Below the pieces are notes generated by a model, which saw only the letters and a program-made list of their open reading frames with translations, had not been told where the DNA came from and did no database searches. Shown here one piece after another: positions 27,901 through 34,934 of a DNA stretch of 64,000 bases. Position numbers and translations under genes: made by a program. This DNA is from Pseudomonas maumuensis (lineage in GTDB: Bacteria; Pseudomonadota; Gammaproteobacteria; Pseudomonadales; Pseudomonadaceae): assembly GCF_019139675.1 (NCBI RefSeq), contig NZ_CP077077.1, positions 4,774,001 to 4,838,000 on the forward strand, in the 5' to 3' direction. Each line of letters opens with the position of its first letter. The first letter of the stretch is position 1.

Positions 27901-30900
27901 CTGCCACTCAGGGTCAGGCTGGCATTGCCGTTCTTGACCAGCGAGCCGATGCCGCTGATCACGCCGCTCAGCCCGAGGTTGGCAGTGCCGTCGATGGTCA
28001 GGGGGCCGGCGGCAATGACGTCGTTGGCCAGGCTGACCGCGGTGCTGGCATCCAGGTGGGTACCCACGGCGGTGTTGAGGATGCCGGTACCGAGCGCCGT
28101 GTTGTTGCCGACCACCAGAGTGCCGCCGTTGAGGAAGGTGGAACCGCTGTTGGTGTTGGCGCCGGTCAAGGTCAGCGTGGTGTTGCCGGCCTTGGTCAGG
28201 CCGCCGCTGCCGGCGATGACGCCACTCAGGGTCAGGTCGTTGCTGCCGGGCAGGTTGAGGTTGCCGGCCAGGTTCAGGCCGTTGCCGATGTTCAGCCCGG
28301 CGACGCTGGTGTCCAGGCTGGTGTTGGCCGCGGCGTTGAGCACGCCGGTGCCCAGCGCGGTGTTGCTGCCCAGCACCAGGGTGCCGGCGTTGAGCGCGGT
28401 GGCGCCGCTGTGGGTGTTGTTGCCGCTGAGGGTCAGGCTGGCGCTGCCGTTCTTGACCAGGCCGCCGGTGCCGCTGAGGGTCCCGGCCAGGTTGAGGTTG
28501 TTGGCGCCTGTCAGGGTCAGGTTGCCGCCCAGGTTGACGGCGTTGCCCAGGGTCAGCGCCGCCGTGTTGGCCAACGTCGACGCGCCGCCTACGGTCAGAG
28601 CGCCGGTACCCAGCGCCGTGGCGCTGGCCAGGGTCAGGGTGCCGGCGTTGAGGGTGAGGCCACCGCTGAAGGTGTTGGCGCCGCCCAGGGTGAGATTGGT
28701 GCTGCCGTTCTTGACCAGCGCGCCGGTGCCGCTGATCACACCACCCAGGGTGGTTGCGCTGGTGCCAGGCAAGGTCAGGGTGTTTCCGGCCAGGTCGATG
28801 GCATTGCCGAGGTTCACCGCCACGCCCGCGTCGAGGCTGGCGTTGCCGCCCAGGGTGAGGCCGCCGGTGCCCAGGGCGTTGTTGTTGCCCACGGTGAGGA
28901 CACCGCTGTTGAGGGTCGTGCCACCGCTGAAGGTGTTGCTGCCGTTCAGGGTCAACCCGGCGCTGCCGTTCTTCACCAGCGCGCCGGTGCCGCTGATCAC
29001 GCCGCCCAGCGTGGTGCTGCTGGTGCCCAGCAGGTTCAGGGTATTGGCGCCGAGGTTGACGGCGTTGCCCAGGCTCACGGCGGTGCTGGCGTCCAGGCTG
29101 GCGTTTGCGCCAAGGGTAAGAGCGCCGGTGCCCAGGGCGTTGCTGTTGCCGACGGTGAGCTTGCCGGCATTGAGGGTGAGGCCACCGCTGAAGGTGTTGT
29201 TGCCGTTCAGCGCCAGGTCCCCTGCCCCGCTCTTGACCAATGCACCGGTACCGCTGATCACGCCACCCAGGGTGGTGGCACTGGTGCCGAGCAGGTTCAG
29301 GGTGTTGGCGCCAAGGCTGATGGCGTTGCCCAGGCTTACCGCGCTGCTGGCATCGAGGCTGGCGTTGCCACCCAGGGTCAGCGCGCCAGTGCCCAGCGCA
29401 CTGCTGTTGCCGACGGTAAGCTTGCCACCCGCCAGGCTGGTACCGCCGCTGTAGGTATTGACGCCATTGAGGGTAAGGTCGGCGACGCCAGCTTTGGCCA
29501 ACGCACCGGCGCCGCTGATGATGCCGCCCAGGGTGGTGGCATTGTTGCCGGCGAGGGTAAGCGTGCCGGCACTCAGGGCAATCGCGTTGCCCAGGTTGAG
29601 CGCCGAGGTGCTGTCCAGGGTGCCGCTACCGGTCACGGTCAGGGCACCACTGCCCAGGGCCGTGTCGCTGCCCAGGATCAGCGTCCCGCCATTCAAGGTG
29701 GTACCGCCGCTGAAGGTGTTGACGCCGTTCAAGGTCAGGTCACCGGTACCGCTCTTGACCAGTGAGCCGGCGCCGCTGAGCACGCCGCCAAGGGTCAGCG
29801 CGTTGCTGCCGGGCAGCGTCAGGGCCGCGTTCAGCGCTACCGCATTGTTCAACACCAGCGGCACGCTGCCTTGCAGGCTGCCGGCGCCACTGACCGTGAG
29901 CCCACCGCTGCCGAGCGCCGCGGCGCTGGTCAGGTTGAGGCCGCCGGCGGCCAGGGTGGTGCCGCCACTGTAGGTGTTGCTGGCGCCAAGGGTGAGCAGC
30001 CCGGCACCGGTCTTGGTCAAGCCGCCGACACCCGAGACCACGCCATTGAGGGCCATGTCGGTGGCGCCGCCCACGTTCAGGCCGGCATTCAAGGTCAGCG
30101 CGTTGTTCAGGCCCAGGCCTGCCACTGTGCCCGCGAGACCACCGCCGTTCACCGTGATGCCACCGCTACCGAAGGCACTGGCGTTGTCGAAATTGAGCAA
30201 GCCACCGTTGAGGGTGGTCTGGGTGGTGCCGTTGAGCAATTGCCCGATCAGCGACCAGGTACCGCTGTCGACGATCAGGCGGTTGAAGTTGATGTAGTTC
30301 GAGGCGTTGATGGTGCCGCTGCCCGTGGTGCCACTGCCGCCACCGATGGCGTTCTGCAGCGCCAGGGTGTTGGTGCCGCCGGCACCGCCGTCGACCACGC
30401 CAGCAGGCGCGAAGCCCAGGTTGGGGTTACTGGTGACCAACAGCGACACACCAACACCCGCCCCCGCGCTTAGGCTGGAGCCAGTGATGGCGTTGAAGCG
30501 GTTGGTGCTGCCCGCGCCCATGGACAGGCTGCCGGTCAGGCTCCCGGCGTTGGTGAAGGTGTTACCGGCCGCGGACGCCTGAAATGCCGTGCGCCCCAGC
30601 ACGGTGCCGGTGTTGGTGAAGTTCACCGTGCCGCCACCGCTCACGGCGATGACCGGGGTGTCTTCGCTCACGATCGTCAGGCTGGCCAATGCCGTGGAGC
30701 CGATGCTGCCGGCGTTGCTGATGGTGGTGACACCACCGGCTGCGTTACGCACGTCCATCGCCATGCCGGTGAGGTTCAACAGGCTCGCGCCGAGCACCGC
30801 GCCGGTGCCGCGGATCACGCCCGTGGCATTGTTGGTGATGTTGATGGTACTGGCAGTGCTGGTGTTGCCAATCACGGCACCGGTGGACTGGATACTCAGG

Positions 30901-31229
30901 ATCCCCAGCAATGACGGGTTGACGGTACCGGAGTTGTTCAACGTGATGTTGTTGCCGGTGAGCGACAGCGCGGTGCCGCCCACGCCCAGCAGCACGCCCA
31001 GGGAAGCACCGGTGTTGACGTTGACGGTAAGGCCACTGCCGCTGTTGGAATAGCTCGGCGCGAGCGGGTTGGCCGCGCCGCTACAGGTCACCGTGGAACC
31101 GGCCAGGCTGCAGGCGGCCAGCGCCTGTTCACCGTGCAGACCAAAGGCCATGGCAGTCACGGCCAGGCTGACGGCCAGTGACAGTTGCGAGAAACGGGCG
31201 GGCGAACGGGGGGCGGCACATCTGTCCAC
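15945..31229 (-). CDS. Giant autotransporter (type Va) with PATR beta-strand repeats
   Basis: One uninterrupted frame of 5094 codons. GTG start at 31229, seven bases after AAGGAG, opens a long signal peptide (about 1-39, ending EQALA). The passenger is low-complexity Gly/Asn/Thr/Leu sequence made of several dozen autotransporter-associated beta-strand repeats (pattern SG.G.L.K.G...LTL.G.NT(F/Y)SGGT.LN.GTL..G...ALG.G), expected to form a very long beta-helix. Four non-PATR modules starting near QFWDG lie at about residues 2055, 3305, 3938 and 4370. The C-terminal barrel (about 4821-5094; DNA 15948-16769) ends in MGF with terminal Phe, as needed for outer-membrane insertion. Mature cysteines are only a pair near the N-terminus and a pair just before the barrel. 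A surface adhesin or biofilm role is likely; no catalytic motif seen. Confidence 0.95.
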   Translation of the reverse strand: MDRCAAPRSPARFSQLSLAVSLAVTAMAFGLHGEQALAACSLAGSTVTCSGAANPLAPSYSNSGSGLTVNVNTGASLGVLLGVGGTALSLTGNNITLNNSGTVNPSLLGILSIQSTGAVIGNTSTASTINITNNATGVIRGTGAVLGASLLNLTGMAMDVRNAAGGVTTISNAGSIGSTALASLTIVSEDTPVIAVSGGGTVNFTNTGTVLGRTAFQASAAGNTFTNAGSLTGSLSMGAGSTNRFNAITGSSLSAGAGVGVSLLVTSNPNLGFAPAGVVDGGAGGTNTLALQNAIGGGSGTTGSGTINASNYINFNRLIVDSGTWSLIGQLLNGTTQTTLNGGLLNFDNASAFGSGGITVNGGGLAGTVAGLGLNNALTLNAGLNVGGATDMALNGVVSGVGGLTKTGAGLLTLGASNTYSGGTTLAAGGLNLTSAAALGSGGLTVSGAGSLQGSVPLVLNNAVALNAALTLPGSNALTLGGVLSGAGSLVKSGTGDLTLNGVNTFSGGTTLNGGTLILGSDTALGSGALTVTGSGTLDSTSALNLGNAIALSAGTLTLAGNNATTLGGIISGAGALAKAGVADLTLNGVNTYSGGTSLAGGKLTVGNSSALGTGALTLGGNASLDASSAVSLGNAISLGANTLNLLGTSATTLGGVISGTGALVKSGAGDLALNGNNTFSGGLTLNAGKLTVGNSNALGTGALTLGANASLDASTAVSLGNAVNLGANTLNLLGTSSTTLGGVISGTGALVKNGSAGLTLNGSNTFSGGTTLNSGVLTVGNNNALGTGGLTLGGNASLDAGVAVNLGNAIDLAGNTLTLPGTSATTLGGVISGTGALVKNGSTNLTLGGANTFSGGLTLNAGTLTLASATALGTGALTVGGASTLANTAALTLGNAVNLGGNLTLTGANNLNLAGTLSGTGGLVKNGSASLTLSGNNTHSGATALNAGTLVLGSNTALGTGVLNAAANTSLDTSVAGLNIGNGLNLAGNLNLPGSNDLTLSGVIAGSGGLTKAGNTTLTLTGANTNSGSTFLNGGTLVVGNNTALGTGILNTAVGTHLDASTAVSLANDVIAAGPLTIDGTANLGLSGVISGIGSLVKNGNASLTLSGSNTFTNGTQLNAGTLILGSNTALGIGGLTLGGNANLDTSTAVSATNSISLGGNTLTVLGSNATTLTGQISGTGALVKSGSASLTLNGNNTFSGGTTLNAGLLTLGNSNALGTGGLTLGGNASLDGSGTLNLGNAINLAGNTLTLPGSNTTTLGGVISGTGALVKNGATNLTLSGANTFSGGLTLNAGTLTLASAAALGTGALTVGGASTLANSAAMTLNNAVNLGADLTLPTTSNLTLAGTLSGTGGLVKNGSATLTLSGNNTHSGATTLNAGTLVVGSNTALGTGALNAANNTTLDTSVAGLNLGNALNLAGNFILPGSNDLTLSGVIAGAGGITKNGGTTLTLTGNNSNSGITRLNAGTLVVGSNTALGTGTLSTLAGTHLDANTAVSLANDVNIAGPLTIDGSADLGLSGVVSGIGSLVKNGNANLTLSGNNLYTNGTQLNAGTLTLGSNTALGIGALTVGGNANLDASTAVAVTNGINLGANTLTVLGSNATTLGGLISGSGALVKNGSAALTLNGNNTYSGGTTLNAGTLVLGNNNAIGGGALSVGGNASLDSSATLNLGNAIALGNGATLTLPGNNTTTLGGVISGAGALTKNGSSNLTLSGANTFSGGLNLNAGTLTLANAAALGTGALNVGSASTLANSVAMTLGNDVNLGANLTLGGSNNLTLGGVLSGTGGLIKNGVSDLTLTGNNTFSGAIDLLGGSITTVGSTALGNTSAVSVGAGTSLNLGASATIGGLSGAGTVNIAGGGALTLGGNNLNSVFSGALAGSGGLVKTGTGSFELSGVNVLGGNTTVNAGLLNVTGSLASANVQVNSGASLGGTGSLLGAVDIADGAHLLANSGATLGTGALTLHSGSILDFGLASPATGGTALVNVNGNLTLDGTLNVTDLGGFGTGIYRLFDYTGALVDNGLLIGNVPGVMLPGDLQVQTSIGSQINLLVGGASGTVQFWDGAQTVPNGVIDGGSGTWNGGNTNWTDVNGVLNGSWASDFAVFQGTAGDVTVVGTQAVTGLQFVTNGYRLIGAGGLDLVNGSNGAFAVRVDPGVTATLNVGLSGSGQLAKLDSGTLVLNGANSYTGGTLFNGGTLVVGNNTAFGTGAVSTANGTTLDSNTSVTLGNAFSLSGALTVAGSADLGLSGVVSGLGSLIKNGGANLTLGNANTYSGGTSLGAGTLTLGNAQALGTGGLTVTGAASLATTGNLALGNTIALNANLTLPGSNDLTLNGALSGTGGLIKGGAGTLTLNGSNSQQGITSLNGGTLVVGSNTALGTGALNAAGGTTLSSNANVTLANLINLAGNLTVAGAQNLTLGGNVTGVGGLTKTGSGTLTLNGTNGNLGNTNLNAGTLVLGSSSALGLGQLNAAAGTTLDSASTITIGNTVNLGGNLTIAGSNDLGLGGLVTGAGSLTKNGAGNLTLSGANTLVGGVTLNAGTLTLGNNQALGTGSLTVGGASNLATTGALTLANQVALNDTLSLTGTNDLTLNGVISGTGGLTKTGTGNLTLGAANTYQGTTTLGAGTLTLGNNTALGTGSLSVTGNSTLATTGVLQVTNAIGLGAGTTLGVNNTQALTLDGVISGAGALNKLGAGQLVLNGSNTYAGGTSLQAGSLLLGNAGALGSGALTVTGAAGLDASQALALANAVNLAGGNLTLGGSQALTLNGVVSGSNGLVKNGAASLTLNGNNTYSGGTTLNAGTLVVGSNTALGSGDLSTGANTSLDAGGAGATLANNVHLGGTLNLPGSADLTLTGVVDGVGGLNKAGASTLTLNGANSYLGGTTLGAGRLVVGNDNALGQGALTVAGVSSLSSGASTTLANNVTLNAGLTVDGSNDLTLNGVINGTAGLTKNGSGNLTLNGNNGYQGGTQLNAGRLTLGSSGALGTGTLAVTADATLANSSAMALGNTIALSNGANLTIEAANALILSGDLGGGGNLVKTGVADLTLVGVKTFTGNVDIQAGSLTTLGSGVLANVDTLNVGASGQLKLNGNASLGSLTGSGLVDVGGGSVLSLGGNNLSSTFAGGLNGLGGLTKVGSGTLTLTGTSNLADNTLVNAGTLKVDGTLGSNLLTVASGATLTGSGTANSSVVIDNGGHLAGQSGATLGLGSLVLNSGSIVDIGLGSPSTGGTALFNVGGNLTLDGTLNVSSIGGFGNGVYRVFDYTGALTDNGLDFGSLPLGVGLGDVSLQTALANQVNLLVSAAGLNIQFWDGSQNVANGQVDGGAGVWNAGNTNWTDLNGLTNTTWGSTFAVFQGTAGDVTVDGSQTVNGLQFVSDGYRLLAGTAGALDLINGASGDTSVRVDPGATATLDVGLTGVGKLNKLDSGTLVLNGSNSYSGGTVLSGGTLIVGSNTALGSGALETAAGTTLDSNASVTLANAITLAGPLNIAGSNDLALGGNIGGAGGLVKAGSARLALAGNNTYAGNTALNGGTLVLGSNTALGSGSLNTVAGTSLDSSQAVTLANNVNATGDLTILGSNDLTLGGTVGGSGRLLKAGVARFALMGANTYSGGTELQAGTLVVGNDAALGSGGLDVTGNANLDSASAVTLANSVNVSDVLNVLGSNDLHLAGVLSGAGTLNKSGLADLTLSGNNTFSGILNILSGSLSTVGTTALGTQSELNVSSGASLNLDGNTTLGDIGGTGAIAIAAGNSLNVEGGTFDGNIGGTGTLNKLGAGTLALRSANSHTGNTNVQGGGLKVDGSLASGTVNVASGATLSGAGSLGGAVTVANGGNLAAIGGSTLNAGSLVLDSGANFNASLGAPSAGSTPLVNVANDLTLGGTLNVTDIGGFGAGVYRLFAYGGSLTNNGMSFGTTPVPVTDLTVQTAVANQVNLVVGGASNVLFWDGSQTVANGVIEGGSGVWDATNTNWTDANGVLNGTWNDTFAVFQGAPGTVTVNGSHNITGLQFVTDGYVLNAGTAGELLGNGTTNLRVDSGVTATLNVALNGTGSVAKQDGGTLVLNAANGYSGGTALNGGTLVLGNDSALGSGALTAAGGTTLDSNTAVTLANNAVLNGALAIGGSNALTLNGVVSGTGGLIKNGAGLLTLNGANTYTGGTQVNAGGVVGNTTSLQGAILNNAALTFEQNANGSYTGNLTGTGTLTKNGTGELLLTGINGLTGATQVNAGSLLVNGRLDSATVQVATGARLGGSGTYGGAVQIANGATLAAGQSATPLTVGSLDLASGSALDFSLGAPAASTTVVKVNGNLVLDGTLNITDAGGFGTGVYQLFSYGGTLTDNGLVFGAIPGSVVLGDLSLQTAIANQINLVVQNAGEELQFWNGGKINPDGSIGGGSGTWGPNTGWTNAGGTSSEGWSGGYAVFGGTSGTVTVVGNQSFEGLQFLSNGYQVVPGAGGSLTPVNGADGSLASVRVNAGATATVSVPLVGSGGIEKLDAGTLILSGANTYSGGTTVSGGTLVGNTTSLQGSILNNANLVFAQGSNGTFNGTLSGTGTTTKQGGGTLLLTGNQPFSGAFNVNQGVLQVGDAANPGSNLAAQVTVANGAALTGNGTVAGLTNNGTVLPGPAGNLNVSGNFTNGATGTLVIDLGTSPVNYLNVGGTANLGGSLMVANLASGNGQYTVVSAAGGVNGTFATTNLANSAFLNSSLNYGANQVTLSVSRNGNSFADVAATGNQRGVATALASAGAPAELVNNLLPLDRQGAQAAFDSLSGEIHASTATVLIEDSRYVRDAVNDRLRQADCTNQDDPRRTLAPTANQQLTSEGCQGQAVGWIRAIGGWGTYDGSSSHASVDRDLSGFMLGVDRALDDEWKVGAAAGYTRSSIDAHRRRSDATVDSYHLTTYLGYQLDAFAARLGVAYSWHDIDTKRDVTVGSYDDRLKAKYKARSAQVFGEVGYAIDAGGIALEPFAGLAYVNYDSDTAHEKGGAGRLEGKVDQDVTFSTLGVRAGKRILLDNGSTITPRLSVGWRHAFGDDKPDADLRFIGGGDGFSTEGVPIAKDAAVVEAGVDLSVGASGKLGVGYSGQLSSENRDHGVVVSFSMGF
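25700..28900 (-). repeat. Higher-order repeat inside the autotransporter passenger (about 1.3 kb period)
   Basis: Within the passenger, successive PATR units recur in the same order. The HSGAT unit occurs near 28400 and again near 27105, and a diverged counterpart (FSGAI) near 25806, so the period is about 1.30 kb or 432 residues (about five 86-residue units). The units between (NSG, TNGTQ, SGGTT, SGGLT variants) also recur in order. Boundaries are approximate. Confidence 0.75.
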
Positions 31230-31541
31230 GGAGAGCTCCTTCGTGGATCAGGCACTTCAGTCCTTGAATGCGTGCACAGCGGGCGAAGAAAGAGCAGTGG
31301 AACACGCGACGGCCGAAACGCCTGATCTATGGCTACGAATATCCTTTGAGGAAATGTGTAGCCGCTCAGGCGCGGGCGGTAGGGCGCATGGCACGGTCAA
31401 ATGGTGTTAATACTTTGTCGAGGCGGCACGTGTTTAGCGGGTTTCAGCCGCTTGCCCATTGGATCCAACCGACGAACGGTCATAGCCAATGGCCAGAATG
31501 CACGCCCAGGCCTTTTGCAGGCCTGGATGGCAGATCCCTCC
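31230..31541. promoter_or_regulatory. Upstream region of the giant autotransporter gene
   Basis: 312 bases without a gene. Adjacent to the start is the ribosome site AAGGAG (minus strand). A small hairpin CCAGGCC/GGCCTGG (31507-31528) lies 3' of the cysteine-cluster gene and may be its terminator, although no T-run follows. A longer pairing CCATTGG/CCAATGG is near 31456-31492. No -35/-10 can be assigned with confidence. Confidence 0.45.
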
Positions 31542-31925
31542 TCAGGCGACCTCTGCTCCCTCGTTTGGCCAATGCGGCTCGTTAGCGCCCGGCGGCGTCA
31601 ACGGTGGCAGGCCGTAGGCCGCCCGAGCAGCGTCACAGCTGGGGTTGTGTTCACCGTTCTCCCAGGATGCCTCGAACTCGCGGCACGGGCTTGAACGATT
31701 TTCGTAGATCGAGCACGCCACTTGCGTGCCGATCTCGCCGCCGAGGCTTACGCAACGGCAGGGCTTGGCGTCGGTGCCGATCATGGCGACGCGGGTCGGA
31801 TTGATCTGCACGACCAGGTCGTCGGGCACCAGGCCACCGGCGGACTGGCACTCACCCCAGAAGAAAGACACACGAAAGTAGCCGCAGCAGGCGCCGCAGG
31901 TCAGGCAAGGGTTCTGTTCGGACAT
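31542..31925 (-). CDS. YkgJ-type cysteine-cluster protein
   Basis: A 127-residue protein beginning CLTCGACCGYFRVSF, with later cysteines in PCRCVSLGG, ACSIYENRSSPCREF and NPSCDAAR: the eight-Cys layout of the YkgJ/Fe-S or Zn-binding family (UPF0153). Molecular role is unknown. It is a small member of the same broad family as the gene at 44515. No operon partner; upstream gene alaC is separated by two REP copies. Confidence 0.85.
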   Translation of the reverse strand: MSEQNPCLTCGACCGYFRVSFFWGECQSAGGLVPDDLVVQINPTRVAMIGTDAKPCRCVSLGGEIGTQVACSIYENRSSPCREFEASWENGEHNPSCDAARAAYGLPPLTPPGANEPHWPNEGAEVA

Positions 31926-32078
31926 GATGGCCAGGGAAGGAGGTTGTTGTTATCGGGGCGAGCGCCCGCGGCGCTATTTGTAATCCAGGCGCGAACGGCT
32001 GAGAAGAGGGGTGACGCAAAAAAAGATCGCCGCTGATCGGCGCTCTGCAAGTCGTGATCGATATCGCCTGTACCGACC

Positions 32079-32145
32079 CATCGCCGGCAAGCCGGCTCCC
32101 ACAGGGTCCGCTGCCATCCTGCGGGAGCCGGCTTGCCGGCGATGA
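32079..32145. repeat. REP palindrome pair
   Basis: Inverted REP arms 32079-32103 and 32120-32144 lie immediately 3' of alaC. Confidence 0.9.
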
Positions 32146-32157
32146 GGTCGGACCTGC

Positions 32158-33366
32158 TTACCTGCTGGTCAGTCCATCGCTCCTGAACATCTGGCGGATC
32201 CCGCGAATAGCCTGGCGGATACGGTCCTGGTTCTCGATCAGGGCAAATCGCACATGATCATCGCCGTAGTCGCCAAAGCCGATCCCCGGCGACACGCAAA
32301 CCTTGGCCTCGGCCAGCAGCTTCTTGGAAAACTCCAGCGACCCCAGGTGAGCGTACTGCTCAGGGATCTTCGCCCACACGTACATCGAGGCCTTGGGGTT
32401 CTCGACCATCCAACCCAGTTCATGCAGCCCCTTGACCAGCAAGTTGCGGCGCTGGCGGTACTGCTCGGCGATATCGCGCACGCACTGCTGGTCGCCTTCC
32501 AGGGCGGCGATGGCCGCCACCTGCAGCGGGGTGAAGGTGCCGTAGTCGTGGTAGCTCTTGATCCGCGCCAGGGCGCTGACCAGCTCGGGATTGCCGACCA
32601 TGAAGCCGATCCGCCAGCCGGCCATGTTGTAGCTCTTGGACAGGGTGAAGAACTCCACCGCAATGTCCTTGGCGCCTGGCACCTGCATGATCGACGGTGC
32701 CTTCCAGCCGTCGTAGACGATATCGGCATAGGCCAGGTCGTGGACCACCAGCACATCGTACTGCTTGGCCAAGGCCACCACGCGCTCGAAGAAGTCCAGC
32801 TCGACGCACTGGGCGGTGGGGTTGGACGGGAAGCCGAGGATCATCATCTTCGGCTTGGGGATCGATTCGCGGATCGCCCGCTCCAGCTCGTTGAAGAAGT
32901 CCACGCCCGGTACCAGCGGCACGGAGCGTACCTGGGCGCCGGCGATCACCGCGCCGTAGATGTGGATCGGGTAGCTGGGGTTGGGCACCAGGACCGTATC
33001 ACCGTGGTCGAGGGTGCCGAGCATCAGGTGCGCCAGGCCTTCCTTCGAGCCGATGGTGACAATGGCTTCGCTTTCCGGGTCGATGTCGACCTCGTAGCGC
33101 TCCTTGTACCAGTTGGAAATGGCGCGGCGCAGGCGCGGAATGCCACGTGAGGTGGAATAGCCATGGGTGTCTTCACGCTGGGCGACCTGCACCAGCTTCT
33201 CGACGATGTGCGGCGGGGTGGCACCGTCGGGGTTGCCCATGCTCAGGTCGATGATGTCCTCGCCACGGCGGCGGGCGGCCATCTTGAGCTCGGCGGTGAT
33301 GTTGAAGACGTAAGGGGGGAGACGATCGATGCGCGCGAAGCGGCGCGGCGAACCTGGGTTGGCCAT
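32158..33366 (-). CDS. alaC: Alanine transaminase AlaC (PLP aminotransferase, class I)
   Basis: A 402-residue fold-type I aminotransferase. The PLP-binding lysine is Lys244 in [14 protein letters not shown]; the Asn of FPSNPTAQ (182) and Asp/Tyr of HDLAYADI are conserved cofactor contacts. It is closest to AlaC/YfdZ, which interconverts pyruvate plus glutamate with alanine plus 2-oxoglutarate. Start ATG at 33366 gives the family N-terminus [15 protein letters not shown]. Flanked by REP pairs, so probably monocistronic. Confidence 0.9.
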   Translation of the reverse strand: MANPGSPRRFARIDRLPPYVFNITAELKMAARRRGEDIIDLSMGNPDGATPPHIVEKLVQVAQREDTHGYSTSRGIPRLRRAISNWYKERYEVDIDPESEAIVTIGSKEGLAHLMLGTLDHGDTVLVPNPSYPIHIYGAVIAGAQVRSVPLVPGVDFFNELERAIRESIPKPKMMILGFPSNPTAQCVELDFFERVVALAKQYDVLVVHDLAYADIVYDGWKAPSIMQVPGAKDIAVEFFTLSKSYNMAGWRIGFMVGNPELVSALARIKSYHDYGTFTPLQVAAIAALEGDQQCVRDIAEQYRQRRNLLVKGLHELGWMVENPKASMYVWAKIPEQYAHLGSLEFSKKLLAEAKVCVSPGIGFGDYGDDHVRFALIENQDRIRQAIRGIRQMFRSDGLTSR

Positions 33367-33543
33367 GGTTTCCTCTGAAGACGTAAGCGCCCGGAACCGT
33401 CCGAGCGACGCTGGCCGCTGCGGCGGCCGAAACAGAAGATAGTGCCGAAATAGTATTCTCGTAAAGGATAATTTCCTGTTTTGTTAGATCGTTTCAGATT
33501 GATTACTCGAAAATACAGAATTTATATTTTTCAGGCCCGACCC

Positions 33544-33608
33544 TATCGCCGGCAAGCCGGCTCCCACAGGGTTTTGCGATCCCTTGTGGTAGCCGGCTTG
33601 CCGGCGAT
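33544..33608. repeat. REP palindrome pair
   Basis: Inverted REP arms, one with a GTGGTAGCC variant instead of GTGGGAGCC, lie between the cyo operon terminator and the alaC start. Confidence 0.88.
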
Positions 33609-33652
33609 GAGGCCAGACCAGGCAACCCAGCCGCAGGCCGGAACACAGGCAT

Positions 33653-33678
33653 AAAAAAACCCCGGCACATGGCCGGGG
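33653..33678 (-). terminator. Rho-independent terminator of the cyo operon
   Basis: Minus strand: stem CCCCGGC-CATGT-GCCGGGG (33660-33678) followed by seven Ts (33659-33653), 25 bases after the cyoE stop. Confidence 0.92.
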
Positions 33679-33702
33679 TTCTTGGTGTAACAGCCCGCTG
33701 TA

Positions 33703-34590
33703 TCAGCGTGCGTAGGTCATCAGCACGTCGGCCGCGGTCTGGCTGTCCACGCCCATCATCACGCTCAGGGCAGTGACGGTGAGGATGGAGAAGCCGAACA
33801 CCTTGCGCGCCCACTTGCTGTCGTCCTCGGCCTTGTAGCCGCCCCAGGCCATGTACAGCCAGTACAGGCCCATGGCGGCCGCCACGGCGAGATAACCCAG
33901 GCCGGCGTAACCGCCGAGGGTCAGCATCAGGGTGGCGAGGACGAAGGCCAGCACGTACAGCACGATCTGCTTCTTCGCCGCGAGGATACCGCGCGCCACC
34001 GGCAGGACCGGGATGTTGGCGGCGCTGTAGTCCTTGAAGCGGAAGATGGCGATGGCGAAGCTGTGCGGCATCTGCCACAGGCTGAACATCACCAGCAGGG
34101 TGAACGCGGCCAGGTCGAAGCTGTTGCTCACCGCGCAGTAGCCGATCACCGGAGGCATGGCACCGGACAGGCTGCCGACCAGGGTGCCATGCACCGATTT
34201 GCGCTTGAGCCACAGGCTGTAGAAGCCGACGTAGACCACGAAGCCAACCAGGGCGCAGAACGCCGACAGCGGGTTGGCCTGGACATACAGCAAGCTGAAA
34301 CCCGCCACCCCGAGCAGGGTGGCGTAGATCAGCGCCAGGGGCAGCGACATGCCGCCCTGGACCATGACGCGGTTCTTGGTGCGCTCCATCTTGTGGTCGA
34401 TGTCACGGTCGATGCAGTTGTTGAACACGCATCCGGACGCGACCACCAGGGACGTACCGATCACCACCGCCAGGAACAGGGCGAAATCCACATGCCCCTT
34501 GGCGGCAAGGAAGAAACCGCCTGCCACGGAAAGCACGTTACCGAAAATGATCCCCGGTTTGGTGATTTGGATAAAGTGCTTCACGGACAT
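33703..34590 (-). CDS. cyoE: Protohaem IX farnesyltransferase (haem O synthase) CyoE
   Basis: A 295-residue polytopic UbiA-family prenyltransferase. The first Asp-rich motif [15 protein letters not shown] binds farnesyl diphosphate-Mg; several membrane helices follow. It makes haem O for the binuclear centre of the adjacent bo3 oxidase. Last gene of cyoABCDE, 11 bases after cyoD. Confidence 0.95.
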   Translation of the reverse strand: MSVKHFIQITKPGIIFGNVLSVAGGFFLAAKGHVDFALFLAVVIGTSLVVASGCVFNNCIDRDIDHKMERTKNRVMVQGGMSLPLALIYATLLGVAGFSLLYVQANPLSAFCALVGFVVYVGFYSLWLKRKSVHGTLVGSLSGAMPPVIGYCAVSNSFDLAAFTLLVMFSLWQMPHSFAIAIFRFKDYSAANIPVLPVARGILAAKKQIVLYVLAFVLATLMLTLGGYAGLGYLAVAAAMGLYWLYMAWGGYKAEDDSKWARKVFGFSILTVTALSVMMGVDSQTAADVLMTYAR

Positions 34591-34601
34591 GCAGTCTTAC
34601 C

Positions 34602-34934
34602 TCACTTGGCCAGCATTTCGAAGTGGATGCTGAACATGATCCACAGCGACAGGCCGACCAGCAGTGCAATTACCAGAACGGTGAACAGGAACGTCGACAC
34701 GTTGGAGCGCTGCTCTTTCGAGCGGTCCATGTGCAGGAAGTACACGAGGTGTACCACCACCTGGATGACGGCCATGGCCACCACGATCAGGACGGTCAGG
34801 TTCTTCGGCAGGCTTGGGTACATCACCAGGCCGAACGGGATCGCGGTCAGGATGATCGACAGTACGAAGCCGATCATGTAGGACTTCACGCTACCGTGAT
34901 TGCCTTCGTGATGAGTGTCGTGTGCGCTAGCCAT
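34602..34934 (-). CDS. cyoD: Cytochrome bo3 ubiquinol oxidase subunit IV (CyoD)
   Basis: A 110-residue protein with three membrane helices (about 21-40, 48-68, 81-104) and the HMDRSKEQRSN loop typical of CyoD. Small accessory subunit assisting copper-site assembly. ATG shares a base with the cyoC stop (TAATG). Confidence 0.94.
   Translation of the reverse strand: MASAHDTHHEGNHGSVKSYMIGFVLSIILTAIPFGLVMYPSLPKNLTVLIVVAMAVIQVVVHLVYFLHMDRSKEQRSNVSTFLFTVLVIALLVGLSLWIMFSIHFEMLAK

Noticed and set aside
16926..29765. Plus-strand frames of up to 1002 codons as real genes.
   Set aside because: They are shadows of the autotransporter repeats: compositionally biased, repetitive, without domains, and with several frames open at once.
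15945..31229. Repeats as a CRISPR array or satellite DNA.
   Set aside because: The repeats code for a continuous protein with PATR pattern, signal peptide and barrel. Unit lengths vary and there are no unique spacers.
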